Assembly: GCF_021390475.1 (NCBI RefSeq) | Contig: NZ_JAJUWS010000009.1 | Span: 1 to 64,000 of the forward strand | Length of the DNA stretch: 64,000 nt | Reading direction: 5' to 3' | Source: Streptomyces sp. ST2-7A | GTDB lineage: Bacteria > Actinomycetota > Actinomycetes > Streptomycetales > Streptomycetaceae | Shown here: positions 34,205 to 43,012 of the stretch, in pieces | Position numbering within the stretch: the stretch's first letter is position 1 | How the letters are laid out: the number at the start of each line of letters is the position of its first letter | The notes under the pieces: generated by a model | Seen by the model: the letters and a program-made list of their open reading frames with translations, nothing else | Told to the model about the DNA's origin: nothing | Databases searched by the model: none | Program-made: the position numbers and the translations under genes

Positions 34205-36574
34205 TCATCCGGTGAGGACGTCGGGCCGCACCGAGGTGAAGACGGCGGGACCCTCGTCCGGGTCGCCGGCCGCCCGGAGCGTCGTCCCCGACGCCTCCAG
34301 GACGTACGCCTGGGCCTCACCCACGTGGAAGTACATCCCGCGCAGGGCCAGCGAACCCTCGCGCACCGCCCGGGCCACGCACTCGTGCCGGGTCAGGTGC
34401 TCCAGCTGCTGCAGGACGTTCGTCAGGCACAGTGCCTCCACGTCGTCCGCCGCCGGGCGCTCGTCCAACCGGGGGGCGACACCCCCGGTGGCCTCCAGCC
34501 GCTCGAGCGAGACGCGGCCGTGACGCAGCCAGCGGTCCAGCGGACCCCCGCCCTCGGGGTCGGTGGTCCCCGAGGCGCGCAGAGCCTGCATCGCCCCGCA
34601 CCCGGAGTGGCCGCAGACGGTGATCGACCGCACCCGCAGCACCGTGACCGCGTACTCGATCGCCGCCGCCACGGAGGTGTCGCCCTCCTCGGTGCCGGGC
34701 ACCGGCACCAGGTTCCCGACGTTCCGCACCGTGAACAGCGACCCGGGCCCGCTGGAGGTGATCATGCTGGTGACCAGCCGGGAGTCGGCGCAGGTCAGGA
34801 AGAGTTGACCGGGTCGCTGCCCCTCGCGGGCCAGCCTGGACAGTTCCTCGCGGACCAGGGGCGCGGTGCGGGACTGGAAGGCGCGCACACCGCTGAGCAG
34901 CTCGTCCACCGTGTCGGGGAGGACCGGCGACGCCCCGCCGGGGTCGGCGGGGGCGCCGGCCGGCGCGGAGCGGTTCGCCGCCCCGCCGGTCGCCGGGGCG
35001 GGAAGGGCCGGGCGGCCGGTGTTCCGGTAGTAGTTGTGCCAGGGCAGGCGAGGACGCCGGAAGGCCCGCTCGGCGGCCGGCTCGGCGGCCGGAGCCCCGC
35101 CGCCGTCGACGATCTCCACGAGCCCGCCCCGGTCGACGTGGGCGGTGCGCCAGTCGTGCAGTGTCTCGTAGGCGGCGTGGTCCAGGAACGAGCCGGTCAG
35201 CTCGACCGTGACCACGGTGCCCTCCGGGATCCCGGCCAGGACCCGGCTCAGGCGCGGTACGACGAGGAAGGTCAGCGGCCCCTCGGCGCGGACGCGGCGG
35301 GAGCCGTCGCCGAGTTCGTCCACCGAGATCCGGGTGTGCGTGAGCCGGTGCAGGGCGAGGACCACCGCGCCGGCGATGCCGATGCCCACCCCCTCCAGTA
35401 CGCCGAGGAGGATGACCCCGGCGGTCGTGACGGCGTAGACGACGGTCTCGCGGTGGCGGGTGACGTTGCGCAGGTGGTGGATGCCGGCCATTTGGATGCC
35501 GACCACCATCACCAGCGCGGCGAGCGCGGCCAGCGGGATCGTCTCCAGGACGTTGACCAGCAGGCCCGCCGCCAGCAGCACCCAGCAACCGTGCAGGATG
35601 GTGGACCTGCGACTCACCGCGCCCGCCGCGACGTTGGCGGTGCTGCGCACGGCGACCCCGGTCACCGGGAGACCGCCCAGCGCGCCGGAGACGACGTTGG
35701 CCGCGCCCTGGCCGCGCAGCTCGCGGTCCAGGTCGGCGCGCGGGACCGGCGCCCCGCCGCGCCGACGACGGGCGGTGGCGAGCTTGTCCACGGCGACGGC
35801 GGACAGCAGGGATTCCACGCTGGCCACCAGGGTGACGGTCAGTACGGCGGCGATCAGGCCGAGCACCGGACCCTCCGGCATACCGGGCAGGGCGTGGCTG
35901 TTCCAGGACGGCAGATCCACCCGGGGCAGCCGCAGACCGGCGAGGCCGGCCACGGCGGTGGCCAGGAGGACGGCGGCCAGGGCGGCGGGCAGGGCCCGCC
36001 GGACCCGCTCACCCGTGTCGCCGCGCAGGCGTGGCCAGGTCAGCAGGACGGCGATGGTCAGGGCGCCCACGCCGACCGCCGCCGGGTCGAGCCCGGCGAG
36101 CTGCGCGGGTAGTTCGACGAGGTTGTCGATCACCGAGCTCTGCGGGTTGCCGCCGAGCACCACGTGCAGTTGGGCGACGGCGATGGTGATGCCGATGCCG
36201 GCGAGCATGCCGTGCACGATGGCGGGGCTGACCATCAGGGCGGTGCGGGCCACTCGCAGGGCGGAGAGGGCCAGTTGGGTGAGGCCGGCCAGCACGGTGA
36301 TGGCGCAGGTCACGCGCCATCCGTACTGCTGGATGAGGTCGGCGGTGATCACGGTGAGGCCGGCGGCCGGGCCGGTCACCTGGAGCGGGGCGCCGCCGAG
36401 TCGGCCGGCGACGATGCCGCCGACGGCGGCGGCCACCAGGCCGGCCTGGAGGGGGGCACCGGTGGCGAGGGCGATGCCCAGGGACAGCGGGAGGGCGATG
36501 AGGAACACCGCGATCGATGCCGAGAAATCGGCGCGGAGCCGTTCCCGGGGGGTGGTGGGGGCGCAGGCGGACAT
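34205..36574 (-). CDS. SulP transporter fused to beta-carbonic anhydrase
   Basis: A 789-residue fusion. Residues 1-410 form a SulP/SLC26 anion transporter core with ten or more TM helices (signature [19 protein letters not shown] near 300). Residues about 430-520 resemble a STAS domain ([20 protein letters not shown]). A linker follows, then a beta-carbonic anhydrase (about 580-780). The anhydrase has Zn ligands in LTCADSRLV (Cys and Asp-Arg dyad) and CGHSGCGAM (His and Cys). The likely role is bicarbonate uptake coupled to CO2/HCO3- interconversion. ATG 36574 begins the membrane domain. It is transcribed away from the deacetylase across an AT-rich promoter region. Confidence 0.93.
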   Translation of the reverse strand: MSACAPTTPRERLRADFSASIAVFLIALPLSLGIALATGAPLQAGLVAAAVGGIVAGRLGGAPLQVTGPAAGLTVITADLIQQYGWRVTCAITVLAGLTQLALSALRVARTALMVSPAIVHGMLAGIGITIAVAQLHVVLGGNPQSSVIDNLVELPAQLAGLDPAAVGVGALTIAVLLTWPRLRGDTGERVRRALPAALAAVLLATAVAGLAGLRLPRVDLPSWNSHALPGMPEGPVLGLIAAVLTVTLVASVESLLSAVAVDKLATARRRRGGAPVPRADLDRELRGQGAANVVSGALGGLPVTGVAVRSTANVAAGAVSRRSTILHGCWVLLAAGLLVNVLETIPLAALAALVMVVGIQMAGIHHLRNVTRHRETVVYAVTTAGVILLGVLEGVGIGIAGAVVLALHRLTHTRISVDELGDGSRRVRAEGPLTFLVVPRLSRVLAGIPEGTVVTVELTGSFLDHAAYETLHDWRTAHVDRGGLVEIVDGGGAPAAEPAAERAFRRPRLPWHNYYRNTGRPALPAPATGGAANRSAPAGAPADPGGASPVLPDTVDELLSGVRAFQSRTAPLVREELSRLAREGQRPGQLFLTCADSRLVTSMITSSGPGSLFTVRNVGNLVPVPGTEEGDTSVAAAIEYAVTVLRVRSITVCGHSGCGAMQALRASGTTDPEGGGPLDRWLRHGRVSLERLEATGGVAPRLDERPAADDVEALCLTNVLQQLEHLTRHECVARAVREGSLALRGMYFHVGEAQAYVLEASGTTLRAAGDPDEGPAVFTSVRPDVLTG

Positions 36575-37004
36575 TTCCGTCTCCGTCCGTCGGAGGGGGT
36601 CGGGGAGCGCACGGAAGGTGGGCAGGTCGGGCCGGCGCCCACGTCGACCGCCGCCGGCCGTCGCGTCGGGCGCGGCGTCGGGCGCGGTCGGGTGTCGATC
36701 GCCGGCGGCGGTACCGCGGCCGGGGCGGGCCGGAGCCCGGTACCACGAGCGACGAGGTGCCGAAGCGTCCGGTGCGAATACCTTCCGTATCGGTATGACT
36801 ACTCTCAAGTGTTGGTAAATGAAGAGTAATGCCACGTAAAGGTCTGCACTAGTCCACGCCCTTACTCTTGCGACTGATTCCACCCAAAGGGTGAAAAAAG
36901 CCTCCTTTTCGCTTGTCATATCAACGTCTTTTCCGATTCGCGGGGGAGCGTGGTCGTCCCGGTGTGCACCACATCGGGACGACCACGGACGGTGGGAGGA
37001 TCGG
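36575..37004. promoter_or_regulatory. Divergent promoter region between SulP-CA and deacetylase genes
   Basis: A 430-base spacer with an unusually AT-rich core at 36775-36945 (for example agggtgaaaaaagcctcctt and gcttgtcatatcaacg), standing out in this genome. An inverted repeat aagagtaa (36822-36829) / ttactctt (36862-36869) lies 32 bases apart and could be an operator. Promoters for both flanking genes probably lie here. The part from 36575 to 36770 has no recognisable gene. Confidence 0.5.
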
Positions 37005-38414
37005 ATGACGGGTGGATCAGGGGGATCACGGACCCGATGGGCGAGGGGCGCCCGGCGGGCGGGACGCGACGGGACGGGGAACGCCCGGGGCGGGTCCGGC
37101 GGGGAAACCGGGCCGGGAATCCGGCGCGGGGCCGGTCCCGGGGCCGGTCGGGCGGGCCCCCGGGCGCTCCTCGCCGCCGCCCTTGCCGTGATCCTGGCGG
37201 CCTGTTCGGGCGGCGTCCCGGAGCCGGGGGAGCGGGCGGCCGAACGGGACGGCGGGGCCGACGCGACCGCGGGGGCCGGCGAACCGGGAGCCGGCGCCCC
37301 GGCGGGCCCCTCCCCGGGCAACCCCCACCTGCTCGGTGACGGCTCCACCGCACTCACCGGCGGGCAGCCCAACCAGCCCACCGTCGACCGGCTGCGGGCG
37401 GGCGAGAAGCCGCCGCAGTTCGTGGTCTTCTCCTGGGACGGCGCGGGAGAGGACGGCAACCGCCTCTTCTCCCGGTTCCGCGAGATCGCCCGGGAGAGCG
37501 ACGCGCACATGACCTACTTCCTCTCCGGCATCTACCTGCTGCCGGAGAGCCGACGCGACCTGTACGCGCCGCCGGGCCGTTCCCCGGGGGCCTCGGACAT
37601 CGGCTACCTCTCGGAGGAGAGCATCGCCGCGACTCTCGAACAACTGCGCGGCGCGTGGCTGGACGGCAGCGAGATCGGCACCCACTTCAACGGTCACTTC
37701 TGCGGTCCCACCGGGGTCAACACCTGGACGCCCGAGGACTGGGTGTCGGAGACCGAACAGGCCAAGTGGATGGTCTCCAACTGGAAGACCGTCACCGGCT
37801 GGGACCACCTCGAACCGCTCCCCTTCGACTACGAGGAGGAACTCATCGGTGGCCGCACCCCCTGCCTGGAGGGCCGGGACGCGCTGCTGCGCGCCGCCGG
37901 CGACCTGGGGCTGCGCTACGACTCCAGCGGCAACGGGCGGCAGGTGTGGCCGGAACGCACCCCGGACGGTATCTGGGACATCCCGCTCCAGCAGGTGCCC
38001 ATGCCGGGCCGCGCCTTCGAGGTGCTGGCCATGGACTACAACTTCATGGTCAACCAGTCCGGACCGGGCAGTGGCGACCCGTCCATGCACGCCTTTTGGG
38101 AACAGCAGACCCGGGAGGGCCTGCTGGAGGGCTTCCGCCGCGCCCACGAGGGCAACCGGGCCCCGCTGATCATCGGCAACCACTTCAACGGATGGAACGG
38201 CGGCATCTACATGCGCGCCGTGGAGGACGTGATCCGGGATGTCTGCCCCCGGGAGGACGTGCGCTGCGTGTCCTTCCGACAGTTGGTGGACTGGTTGGAC
38301 GCCCAGGACCCGGAGTTGCTCGCGGCCCTGCGCACCCTGGACGTCGGCACCGCACCGGCGGGGGGTTGGGAGGCGTTCCCGGCCTCGGCGCAGGTCGCCG
38401 ACACGGCCCCGTGA
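37005..38414 (+). CDS. Lipoprotein polysaccharide deacetylase (NodB-fold)
   Basis: A 469-residue secreted lipoprotein. The signal sequence is LLAAALAVILAACSGG with lipobox LAAC (Cys about residue 67 after a long Gly/Arg-rich lead). After a disordered linker, a deacetylase domain shows FVVFSWDGAGED (metal-binding Asp) and IGTHFNGHFCGP (H-x3-H), with LIIGNHFNGWNG near the end. Such enzymes remove acetyl groups from cell-wall or extracellular polysaccharides. ATG 37005 has GGGAGGA just upstream. It has its own AT-rich promoter region and a strong terminator. Confidence 0.88.
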   Translation: MTGGSGGSRTRWARGARRAGRDGTGNARGGSGGETGPGIRRGAGPGAGRAGPRALLAAALAVILAACSGGVPEPGERAAERDGGADATAGAGEPGAGAPAGPSPGNPHLLGDGSTALTGGQPNQPTVDRLRAGEKPPQFVVFSWDGAGEDGNRLFSRFREIARESDAHMTYFLSGIYLLPESRRDLYAPPGRSPGASDIGYLSEESIAATLEQLRGAWLDGSEIGTHFNGHFCGPTGVNTWTPEDWVSETEQAKWMVSNWKTVTGWDHLEPLPFDYEEELIGGRTPCLEGRDALLRAAGDLGLRYDSSGNGRQVWPERTPDGIWDIPLQQVPMPGRAFEVLAMDYNFMVNQSGPGSGDPSMHAFWEQQTREGLLEGFRRAHEGNRAPLIIGNHFNGWNGGIYMRAVEDVIRDVCPREDVRCVSFRQLVDWLDAQDPELLAALRTLDVGTAPAGGWEAFPASAQVADTAP

Positions 38415-38444
38415 CGGGCGTTCCGTGACGGCGGATGCTCCGCG

Positions 38445-38485
38445 ACGGCGCGGGGGAGGCGGGCAGCCCGCCTCCCCCGCGCCGT
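38445..38485. terminator. Terminator after the deacetylase gene
   Basis: Near-perfect 17-20 bp stem (acggcgcgggggaggcgggc / gcccgcctcccccgcgccgt) with a minimal loop, 30 bases after the stop codon. It probably also serves the convergent ATPase gene at 38647. Confidence 0.88.
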
Positions 38486-38646
38486 CTCCCGGTCCGGCGG
38501 GCCGCCGGACCGGTGCTTCGGAGCCCGGCGAGCAGGGGGCGCCCCGCCGCCCCGCCCTTCCGGCCGGTGTCCCGGCGCTTCGGCGCGACCGGTCGGACGC
38601 CGGGGTCGTCGATCCACCCGGGCCACCGGGTCGGGGGTTCGGGTGA

Positions 38647-39639
38647 TCAGGCCGGCTGCGGGACGGGCCGGGTCCCCGGCGCGCCGAGCACGAAGTCCGG
38701 ATCCACCTGGGCCGCCAGGTCCAACCCCGTTCGCTCGTTGCCCCAACTCTCCGCGTTCCGCAGGTGGAAGTGGACCATCTGACGGGTGTAGCGCGCGGGG
38801 TCGCGCCGCTCCCAGGAGGCATCCGCGGCCGCGTGCAGGGTCCGCAGCACCGTCCGCTCGTCCTCGCCCAACGCGCGGAAGGGGCGGGGCCGGCCGCGTT
38901 CCAGGGCGCGTACCCAGTCCGACTGTCCCAGCACGGTCAGCAGATCGTCACCGATCTCCTCGCGCAGGTAGGCGAGGTCCTCGGGCCCCTGCGCCTTGTT
39001 GCCCACCACTCGCAGTTCCACGTCGAAGTCCCGTGCGTAGTCGCGGTACTGGTGGTGGACCGACACCCCGCGCCGGGTGGGTTCGCTCACCAGGAAGGTC
39101 AGGTCGAAGCGGGTGAACATGCCGGAGGCGAAGGAATCGCTGCCCGCCGTCATGTCCACCACGACGTACTCGTCGCGTCCGTCCACCAGATGGTTGAGCA
39201 TCAGCTCCACGGCACCGGTTTTGGAGTGGTAGCAGGCGACGCCGAGATCCTGCTCGGTGAAGGCGCCGGTGGCCAGGAAGCGGATCGAGCCGCTCTCCGC
39301 CTCGATGACGCGGGTGCAGGAATCCAGCACCGGACCGAGGTCGTCGTGGCGCAGCAGACGGGAACCGGTACCGGGGGGTGTGGTCTTGATCATCGCCGTG
39401 GCGGAGGGGATGCGCGGGTTGTCCCCGCGCAGGTAATCCTTGAGTTCCGGCAGCCGGTCGCCGAGGACCGGAACGCCCGCGGCTTCTTCGTCCGACAATC
39501 CCAGCGCCGGGCCCAGGTGTTGATTGATGTCCGCGTCCACCGCGATCACGGGGACGCCCCGGGCGGCCAGGTGGCGGATGAACAGCGCGGACAGGGTGGT
39601 CTTGCCGCTGCCACCCTTGCCAACGAAGGCGATTTTCAT
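38647..39639 (-). CDS. CooC/MinD-type P-loop ATPase
   Basis: A 330-residue SIMIBI ATPase. The deviant Walker A is AFVGKGGSGKTTLSA with the signature Lys; Walker B is VVVDMTAGSD; switch I is AVDADINQHLG. This matches CooC/ArsA-like maturation ATPases that load metals or target proteins. The client is unknown. ATG 39639 precedes the first strand (KIAFVGKGG). It is divergent from the Fic-like gene with a promoter stretch containing ggatgtcacccaacgaat. Confidence 0.88.
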   Translation of the reverse strand: MKIAFVGKGGSGKTTLSALFIRHLAARGVPVIAVDADINQHLGPALGLSDEEAAGVPVLGDRLPELKDYLRGDNPRIPSATAMIKTTPPGTGSRLLRHDDLGPVLDSCTRVIEAESGSIRFLATGAFTEQDLGVACYHSKTGAVELMLNHLVDGRDEYVVVDMTAGSDSFASGMFTRFDLTFLVSEPTRRGVSVHHQYRDYARDFDVELRVVGNKAQGPEDLAYLREEIGDDLLTVLGQSDWVRALERGRPRPFRALGEDERTVLRTLHAAADASWERRDPARYTRQMVHFHLRNAESWGNERTGLDLAAQVDPDFVLGAPGTRPVPQPA

Positions 39640-39825
39640 GTTCAACAGAGTAATGCTCTTCGCACGACCCTTCCGCACACCCGGGCCCGTATCCCGGCCC
39701 CGTGGCGGCCGGGTCATCCGGTCGGGGGAGTCGGATGTCACCCAACGAATGAGTGTGTGAGTGAACGTCGTGGGGCGTCGACGCCCCCGGCGGCGTGCCG
39801 GTACCCGGCAGTAGGCTGCCCAACC

Positions 39826-40743
39826 ATGAGCCCGCAGAGCCCCGGAACCGATCCCCTGGCCCCCCTCGCCGACCTTCCCGGCGTCCCGGAGGCCGTCGAG
39901 GCGGCGCGCACCGTCGTGGACGCCCTGCACCGCCATCGGGTCATGCGCCGCCGGCGGACCGAGGTCGCGGCCGAGGCCGCCCTGCGCGGCGCCCGCGCCT
40001 CCGCCGCCCTGGCCGGCGCGGACTGGGGGCTGGAGGAGGTCCGGCGTCGAACCGACTTCGGCACCGACGCGCAGGCCCGCACGGTCGGCGCCGCGCTGCG
40101 CGCCACCGCCGAGGCCGCCCACCTGCGGGACATCTGGAAGGGATCCCCGCTGCGCGTCCTGGCCCGGCTCCACCTGGTGGCGGAGGGCGGCGCCCCGGCC
40201 GGTTCGGGGACCGGCCGGGACACCGCCCGCGCCGGTGCCGGTGACGGCGCCCCCGGAGGGCTCGGGAGAGGACTCGATGTCGAGCGGATCGGCCGCCCCC
40301 GCCTGCCCGGCGAACCGGTCGCGGACGGCGAGCGGGACGCCGGAGGGCTCCCGCTGCCCGACGCCGGGGAGACCTCCGCCCGGCTGGCCGCCCTGCGGGA
40401 CCTGGTCGGCGGCGGCTCCTCCGCCCCGGTGCTCGTGCAGGCCGCCGTGGTGCACGGTGAGCTGTTGGCGCTGCGCCCCTTCGGCTCCCACAACGGCATC
40501 GTGGCCCGCGCCGCCTGCCGCATCGTGCTCACCGGCGGCGGTCTGGACCCGGGCGCGGTCGCGCCGGTGGAGGTCGGTTTCGCGGAACAGGGGGCGGACG
40601 CCCACCACGCGGCCCTGGCGGACTACGCCTCGGGGACCCCCGAGGGGGTCGCCCGGTGGATCACCCACTGCGGGCGGGCGGTGGAACTCGGGGCCCGGGA
40701 GTCCGTGGCGGTGTGCGAGGCACTCCAGCGCGGCGCCGCCTGA
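39826..40743 (+). CDS. Fic-like protein with degenerate active site
   Basis: A 305-residue alpha-helical protein. An N-terminal helical half (AARTVVDALHRHRVMRRRRT; then WGLEEVRRRTDFG) is followed by a disordered insert (about 115-170) and a Fic-like core. The Fic motif HPFxxGNGRxxR appears as LRPFGSHNGIVARAACRI, so the catalytic His is Arg and the anion-binding GNGR is HNGI. AMP-transfer activity is therefore doubtful. I recall homologues annotated as oxidoreductase or hypothetical in Streptomyces. It is followed by 460 bases without a gene. Confidence 0.65.
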   Translation: MSPQSPGTDPLAPLADLPGVPEAVEAARTVVDALHRHRVMRRRRTEVAAEAALRGARASAALAGADWGLEEVRRRTDFGTDAQARTVGAALRATAEAAHLRDIWKGSPLRVLARLHLVAEGGAPAGSGTGRDTARAGAGDGAPGGLGRGLDVERIGRPRLPGEPVADGERDAGGLPLPDAGETSARLAALRDLVGGGSSAPVLVQAAVVHGELLALRPFGSHNGIVARAACRIVLTGGGLDPGAVAPVEVGFAEQGADAHHAALADYASGTPEGVARWITHCGRAVELGARESVAVCEALQRGAA

Positions 40744-41206
40744 GCCACGGGACGCGGCGGGCCGGCGTTCGAAGAGGTGGGGCCCTCGGGAGCGAACGGG
40801 GCCGCCGGGCGCCGGTGCGCCCGCACACGGGAGCGGCGGCGACGCGGACGCGTCGTCGCCGCGGGACACGCGCACCAAGTGATCATGCGTGCGATTCCGA
40901 AGTGCCCATCGGGGTGACGTCGATGGCCCGTTCCCCGGTGCGGCGGCCCTATCGCGGGTCGGCTGCGCGTGGGTGCCCGATGATCGCGTGTCCGTTGTTC
41001 CCGGGTCGCCGACGGTGTCGGGGGAGACTCCGCCGGGGCCCTCGACCCTCCGGGGCCGATACCTCCTTTGTACTCCCTTCCGCCGATGATCGGAAGTGGA
41101 AGGGGACCTCCCGGGGAAACGGCGCGGGAAAGGGACGAACGCCGATCGACCGGGACCACCGGGACGGGCCCTCCGGCGGGGCCCCGCGGCGACCCGCCGG
41201 GGCCCT
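40744..41206. other. Gene-free stretch with terminator of the HAD-IB gene
   Basis: No credible frame. At 41166-41206 a bulged hairpin (gggccc-ccggcggg / cccgccgg-ggccc) directly follows the stop of the minus-strand HAD gene and is its likely terminator. The minus strand also carries aaaggaggt (41063-41071), a perfect Shine-Dalgarno-like string with no start codon behind it. Confidence 0.5.
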
Positions 41207-42040
41207 TCAGCCGCCGGCGCGGATCGACCGCTCGTGCTCCAGCCACCACCGCACCACCAGCGCCGTGCCCACTGCGGCGCCCAGCGCCAGGCCCACCGCC
41301 AGCGTGGGACGCGTCGGCGGCACGGGCATCCGCCGGCGCAGTCGTACCGGGCGGTTGAAGGCCAGCACCGGCCACTCCCGGGCCAGGGCCTCCCGGCGCA
41401 GCGCGCGGTCGGGGTTGACCGCGTGCGGCATGCCGACGGTCTCCAGCATCGGCACGTCGGTGATCGAGTCGCTGTAGGCCCAGCAGCGCTCCAGGTCGTA
41501 CCCCCGGGAGGCGGCCAGTTCGCGGATGGCCTCCGCCTTGGTCGGCCCGTAGGCGTAGTACTCGATATCCCCGGTGTACCGCCCCTCCTCGACGACCATG
41601 CGGGTCGCCACGACCCGGTCGGCGCCCAGCAGTTCGCCGATGGGTTCGACGACCTCGGCACCGGAGGTGCTGACGATCACGATGTCCCGGCCGGCGGCGC
41701 GGTGCTCGGTGATCAGGGTGGCCGCCTCCGCGTAGACGTGCGGGTCGATCATCTGGTGCAGGGTCTCGGCGACGATCTCCCGGACCTGTTGGACATCCCA
41801 TCCCCGACACAACGCCGAAAGCATCTTCCGCATACGTTCGGTCTGTTCGTGATCGGCGCCCCCCACCAGATAGACGAACTGGGTGTACGCGGCGCGCAGC
41901 ACGGCTCGGCGGTTCATCAGCCCGCCCCGGTAGAAGGGGCGCCCGAAGGCCAGGGTGCTCGACTTGGCGATGACCGTCTTGTCGAGATCGAAGAAGGCCG
42001 CCGTACGTCGGCGCGGGGGATTTTCCACGCGCCCGAGCAT
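41207..42040 (-). CDS. HAD-IB phosphatase with C-terminal membrane anchor
   Basis: A 277-residue HAD-IB (SerB-like) phosphatase. Motif I is AFFDLDKTVIAKSS, motif II is IVIVSTSGAEVVEP, and motif IV is WAYSDSITDVPML. A cap domain of about 90 residues follows motif I. The C-terminus has one TM helix (TLAVGLALGAAVGTALVVRW). I recall close relatives annotated as morphological differentiation-associated proteins in Streptomyces. The substrate is probably a phosphoserine- or phospholipid-like molecule. GTG/ATG 42040 starts just before the conserved NPPRRRTAAFFDLD. Confidence 0.9.
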   Translation of the reverse strand: MLGRVENPPRRRTAAFFDLDKTVIAKSSTLAFGRPFYRGGLMNRRAVLRAAYTQFVYLVGGADHEQTERMRKMLSALCRGWDVQQVREIVAETLHQMIDPHVYAEAATLITEHRAAGRDIVIVSTSGAEVVEPIGELLGADRVVATRMVVEEGRYTGDIEYYAYGPTKAEAIRELAASRGYDLERCWAYSDSITDVPMLETVGMPHAVNPDRALRREALAREWPVLAFNRPVRLRRRMPVPPTRPTLAVGLALGAAVGTALVVRWWLEHERSIRAGG

Positions 42041-42115
42041 AATCGCCCGCCATTCGGCGTACCCGGGGCCGTCCCGGTTTGCCTATCGGGCCCTTCGGGT
42101 ACACCATGGAAGTCA

Positions 42116-42233
42116 CGGATCGTTCGCGACCGTGCCAACCCGGTCCGGCTCCTACCCCCCCCGGAGCCGACCGCGGAAGACGACCCCCGCTCTCCCCCCC
42201 GGCGGGGGTCGTCGCATGTCCGCGAACGATCCG
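42116..42233 (+). ncRNA. 6C small RNA
   Basis: The defining 6C architecture is present. An outer helix pairs cggatcgttcgcg (42116-42128) with cgcgaacgatccg (42221-42233). Inside are two hairpins with C-run loops. Hairpin 1 is cggctcc (42146-42152) / ggagccg (42163-42169) with eight Cs at 42155-42162. Hairpin 2 is gacgacccccgc (42179-42190) / gcgggggtcgtc (42202-42213) with seven Cs at 42194-42200. 6C RNAs are conserved across Actinobacteria and act as trans-acting regulators through their C-rich loops. A -35/-10-like pair (ttgcct, tacacc) lies just upstream at 42079-42105. The neighbourhood (HAD gene left, tad operon right) also suits the streptomycete copy. Confidence 0.9.
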
Positions 42234-43012
42234 GGGCTCCCGCGGTGCCACCATCGGCTGTGGCGGGCCCGCTCCGCTTTCCCCTACCCGTCGGCTCCTC
42301 CGGTCGGTTCCCTCCCCGGAGCCCCGGTGCGAGCTCTCCGCCGACCGCGCCTCTCGTGGCGCCCGGTCGTCGGCGTCGCTCCGAAGACGGTTCCCGTCGC
42401 GGTGGGGATGATCGGCTCCGTTGTGGCCGGTTGGCGGGTCGGCCGGGGTTCTCGACGGTTCCGTCGACTCCCCGCGATATCCGTCGGATCCCCCTCCCCT
42501 CCCGGTTCCTCCGATCCGGTTCTTCCGATGTGCCCCTCGGCCCGCACCCCGGGACCGTGCCCGTCCCCTCCCCGGGCCGGTCCTTCCCTCGCTCGGCCCC
42601 TCGCGGTGTCGCCGCGCTCGAGTGGGGCGGATCCGTCGGCTCCGGTGCGGGCCGGTCCGGCCCGGCCGGTGAGCCGTGACGGACGACCGAGTACTTCCCC
42701 GCGGCGGAATGTGTTATTCCGCTTCGCCCCCTTCCCGTGGTCGTTTTTCCCGGGTTCCCGGAAGGGCGCGGTCCGACGGGGACACGCGAGCACGCCCGGT
42801 CAATCGTCCGTACACCCTCCGTTATTGCGAACCCTCTTCCGGGAGTTCGGGGAAGTGACCGAAACTTCGAGGTCGTGTGTTCGGATACCGGGTGGGGTTC
42901 CGGTTTTCCCCGCGGTCTTCCCTCCCACGGGTGAGGAAGTTATCCACAATGTGCCCGCGATCCACAGATTTCCCCCGGGATCGGCGGAAAGTCCGCAGGA
43001 CCCTCCACGCTG
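42234..43012. other. Intergenic region before the tad operon
   Basis: About 780 bases with no convincing gene. The left half is GC-rich and featureless. The right end (42790-43000) is less GC-rich, with candidate promoter sequence and ttatccaca at 42940-42948 followed by gatccacag, which look like DnaA boxes. The region probably contains the tad operon promoter. Confidence 0.5.

Noticed and set aside
41063..41071. aaaggaggt on the minus strand, a perfect Shine-Dalgarno string
   Set aside because: No start codon at a usable distance and no open frame with codon bias follows.
42940..42948. ttatccaca, a DnaA-box-like sequence
   Set aside because: Only one good box plus a weak neighbour, no cluster and no dnaA/dnaN nearby; not an origin.
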